The notes under the pieces were generated by a model, which saw only the letters and a list, made by a program, of their open reading frames with translations, had not been told where the DNA came from and searched no databases. The translations under genes and the position numbers were made by a program. DNA of 64,000 bases, taken from contig NZ_CP113432.1 in NCBI RefSeq assembly GCF_026686735.1, positions 3,027,001 through 3,091,000 on the forward strand, written 5' to 3'. The DNA is from Pseudomonas triclosanedens (GTDB lineage: Bacteria > Pseudomonadota > Gammaproteobacteria > Pseudomonadales > Pseudomonadaceae). Shown here piece by piece: positions 62,097 to 64,000 of this stretch (within the stretch, counting starts at the first letter, position 1; every line of letters begins with the position of its first letter).

Positions 62097-62738
62097 ATGA
62101 ATTTTACCCGGATTGACCTGAATACCTGGAATCGCAGGGAACACTTTGCCCTTTATCGTCAGCAGAATAAATGCGGATTCAGCCTGACCACCAAACTCGA
62201 TATTACCGCTTTGCGTACCGCACTGGCGGAGACAGGTTATAAGTTTTATCCGCTGATGATTTACCTGATCTCCCGGGCTGTTAATCAGTTTCCGGAGTTC
62301 CGGATGGCACTGAAAGACAATGAACTTATTTACTGGGACCAGTCAGACCCGGTCTTTACTGTCTTTCATAAAGAAACCGAAACATTCTCTGCACTGTCCT
62401 GCCGTTATTTTCCGGATCTCAGTGAGTTTATGGCAGGTTATAATGCGGTAACGGCAGAATATCAGCATGATACCAGATTGTTTCCGCAGGGAAATTTACC
62501 GGAGAATCACCTGAATATATCATCATTACCGTGGGTGAGTTTTGACGGATTTAACCTGAACATCACCGGAAATGATGATTATTTTGCCCCGGTTTTTACG
62601 ATGGCAAAGTTTCAGCAGGAAGGTGACCGCGTATTATTACCTGTTTCTGTACAGGTTCATCATGCAGTCTGTGATGGCTTTCATGCAGCACGGTTTATTA
62701 ATACACTTCAGCTGATGTGTGATAACATACTGAAATAA
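62097..62738 (+). CDS. catA2: chloramphenicol acetyltransferase type II (CatA2)
   Basis: This is a trimeric cytoplasmic enzyme that inactivates chloramphenicol by acetylation. The 213-residue protein has the active-site motif VQVHHAVCDGFHAARF (catalytic His near 190) and YPLMIYLISRAVNQFPEFRM. Its N-terminus MNFTRIDLNTWNRREHFALY is that of type II. ISCR1 next to catA2 is the arrangement of the complex integron In6. With catB it makes two unrelated chloramphenicol acetyltransferases in one region. Confidence 0.96.
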   Translation: MNFTRIDLNTWNRREHFALYRQQNKCGFSLTTKLDITALRTALAETGYKFYPLMIYLISRAVNQFPEFRMALKDNELIYWDQSDPVFTVFHKETETFSALSCRYFPDLSEFMAGYNAVTAEYQHDTRLFPQGNLPENHLNISSLPWVSFDGFNLNITGNDDYFAPVFTMAKFQQEGDRVLLPVSVQVHHAVCDGFHAARFINTLQLMCDNILK

Positions 62739-62757
62739 ATTAATTAATTCTGTATTT

Positions 62758-62794
62758 AAGCCACCGTATCCGGCAGGAATGGTGGCTTTTTTTT
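62758..62794 (+). terminator. catA2 rho-independent terminator
   Basis: AAGCCACC (62758-62765) pairs with GGTGGCTT (62781-62788), followed by a run of T to 62794. It is a strong, standard terminator 20 bases after the catA2 stop. Confidence 0.9.
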
Positions 62795-63341
62795 ATATTT
62801 TAACCGTAATCTGTAATTTCGTTTCAGAATGGTTCAGGATCACTGTACGATAATGCCCCCGCAGTTTGGTAATACCCTTAATAAAAAAGAAACAGCAAAG
62901 ACTGACAGCAATAATAATAAAGTAAGCAGTAACAATAATATTAACAACACCAGATGCAGTTATAATAATAGTATTTAAGACACCAGAAAGACTGCTGCGA
63001 CAGTCATTTTGAACAACACCAAAATGCCGTAAAGGCAGTAGTAACAACACCAGTGAAAACATCACGATAGCATAGTGATATGCCTGAGTGTGTGTAATTA
63101 AACAATAAATAAACCGCCATATATAACAGAAGATAGTATTCTGAATGGCATGCTTTTCTGTTCAGTATAAACATATCATCCCGGTTGGTATAAGGATGAT
63201 ATATAATAAGTTAAGCTGAACACATATTTATTTTGGTTTTATTTTACAAATAAAGTAAGACGATCCGTTAAGTCAAAGCGGGGTATATTTATTATACCCT
63301 GCTTTTTTATTTGTCCGCCGGGCGCGGATAATGGATCAGAT
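62795..63341. other. AT-rich tail of the catA2 segment, no clear gene
   Basis: A leftward 90-codon frame (62793-63065) encodes a very hydrophobic, low-complexity peptide with no ribosome binding site that I trust. ACAACACC-type short repeats occur on the plus strand. A stem GGGGTATA/TATACCCTG followed by T6 near 63279-63309 is a terminator-like structure. IS26 copy 4 starts at 63342. Confidence 0.45.
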
Positions 63342-64000
63342 GGCACTGTTGCAAATAGTCGGTGGTGATAAACTTATCATCCCCTTTTGCTGATGGAGCT
63401 GCACATGAACCCATTCAAAGGCCGGCATTTTCAGCGTGACATCATTCTGTGGGCCGTACGCTGGTACTGCAAATACGGCATCAGTTACCGTGAGCTGCAG
63501 GAGATGCTGGCTGAACGCGGAGTGAATGTCGATCACTCCACGATTTACCGCTGGGTTCAGCGTTATGCGCCTGAAATGGAAAAACGGCTGCGCTGGTACT
63601 GGCGTAACCCTTCCGATCTTTGCCCGTGGCACATGGATGAAACCTACGTGAAGGTCAATGGCCGCTGGGCGTATCTGTACCGGGCCGTCGACAGCCGGGG
63701 CCGCACTGTCGATTTTTATCTCTCCTCCCGTCGTAACAGCAAAGCTGCATACCGGTTTCTGGGTAAAATCCTCAACAACGTGAAGAAGTGGCAGATCCCG
63801 CGATTCATCAACACGGATAAAGCGCCCGCCTATGGTCGCGCGCTTGCTCTGCTCAAACGCGAAGGCCGGTGCCCGTCTGACGTTGAACACCGACAGATTA
63901 AGTACCGGAACAACGTGATTGAATGCGATCATGGCAAACTGAAACGGATAATCGGCGCCACGCTGGGATTTAAATCCATGAAGACGGCTTACGCCACCAT
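63342..64000 (+). mobile_element. IS26, copy 4, cut by the window end
   Basis: The left end GGCACTGTTGCAAA starts at 63342, with left flank GATCAGAT. The element should end at 64161 outside the window. It is in the same orientation as the other three and bounds the complex integron on its right. Confidence 0.95.
63405..64000 (+). CDS. tnpA: IS26 transposase, 3' end outside the window
   Basis: The visible ~198 residues match the other three copies, with Asp78, Asp138, Glu173 and Gly184 all present. Confidence 0.95.
   Translation, partial: MNPFKGRHFQRDIILWAVRWYCKYGISYRELQEMLAERGVNVDHSTIYRWVQRYAPEMEKRLRWYWRNPSDLCPWHMDETYVKVNGRWAYLYRAVDSRGRTVDFYLSSRRNSKAAYRFLGKILNNVKKWQIPRFINTDKAPAYGRALALLKREGRCPSDVEHRQIKYRNNVIECDHGKLKRIIGATLGFKSMKTAYAT

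Noticed and set aside
62793..63065. 90-codon leftward hydrophobic ORF after catA2
   Set aside because: Very AT-rich, low-complexity translation, runs into the catA2 terminator and has no credible ribosome binding site. It is mentioned only as content of the gap.
1..64000. CRISPR arrays, rRNA or tRNA genes
   Set aside because: No regularly spaced repeats of CRISPR type and no recognisable tRNA or rRNA sequence were found; the repeats present are IS26 copies, attC sites and the ISCR1 end.

Overview
The left ~38.3 kb is high-GC chromosome of a Pseudomonas from the P. aeruginosa group. The gene order (glycogen/trehalose genes, ku, ligD, two small Cys-rich metallothionein-like proteins) resembles the PA2134-PA2168 neighbourhood as I remember it, but katE and its neighbour are missing from the expected place, so I do not name a species. 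The right ~25.7 kb is an acquired multidrug-resistance region on a Tn1721/Tn501-type transposon backbone, patched together with IS26, IS3-family, IS1111-family and ISCR1 elements. Its base composition shifts sharply, down to very AT-rich DNA around msr(E)-mph(E), qnrVC and catA2.

Layout. 1-1840: a leftward operon (DUF3182, alpha/beta hydrolase) diverging from a DUF2934 gene. 2024-3160: MscS-like channel. 3300-19546: a tightly packed rightward run (glgA-treZ-malQ-treY-DUF2934-glgX, then CBS protein, alcohol dehydrogenase, DUF72, EEP nuclease, PLD enzyme, membrane protein). 28730-19541: a leftward run (mgtC-like, small gene, ku, glgE, treS-pep2 fusion, glgB). 28910-38333: glgP, several small stress-type genes, SDR, ligD and two metallothionein-like genes. 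38334: a Tn1721-type terminal repeat cuts a DUF3509 gene. It is followed by tnpA, tnpR, res and an mcp gene broken by an IS3-family element, a frameshift and IS26. 44746 to the end: four IS26 copies in the same orientation bound three modules: (1) an MFS exporter plus an NmrA fragment; (2) msr(E)-mph(E); (3) a complex class 1 integron reading intI1-delta, qnrVC, aac(6')-IIa (attC split by an IS1111-family element), catB, an ORF-poor cassette, a small membrane-protein cassette, dfrA1, an orfC-type cassette, qacE-delta1, sul1, ISCR1, catA2.

How the genes work together. The chromosomal set forms a closed alpha-glucan/trehalose cycle: TreS-Pep2 and GlgE turn trehalose into maltose, maltose-1-phosphate and linear glucan; GlgB branches it; GlgX, GlgP and MalQ process it; TreY/TreZ return it to trehalose; GlgA gives a second elongation route. 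Ku and LigD are the two proteins of bacterial end joining. Seven promoter-like motifs of the form GAAC-N18-TC precede the stress-type genes. The acquired region encodes predicted resistance to macrolides (efflux-type ribosome protection and phosphorylation), quinolones, aminoglycosides, chloramphenicol (two enzymes), trimethoprim, sulfonamides and quaternary ammonium compounds.

The least expected signals are regulatory. The 397-bp leader of msr(E) looks like a two-stage macrolide-sensing attenuator: a first mini-ORF with an Arg-Ile-Arg end, then a terminator, then a second mini-ORF and a stem that hides the msr(E) ribosome binding site. catA2 has a leader peptide and a stem that hides its own ribosome binding site. 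A LexA-type box inside a perfect 13-bp inverted repeat precedes the ISCR1 transposase.
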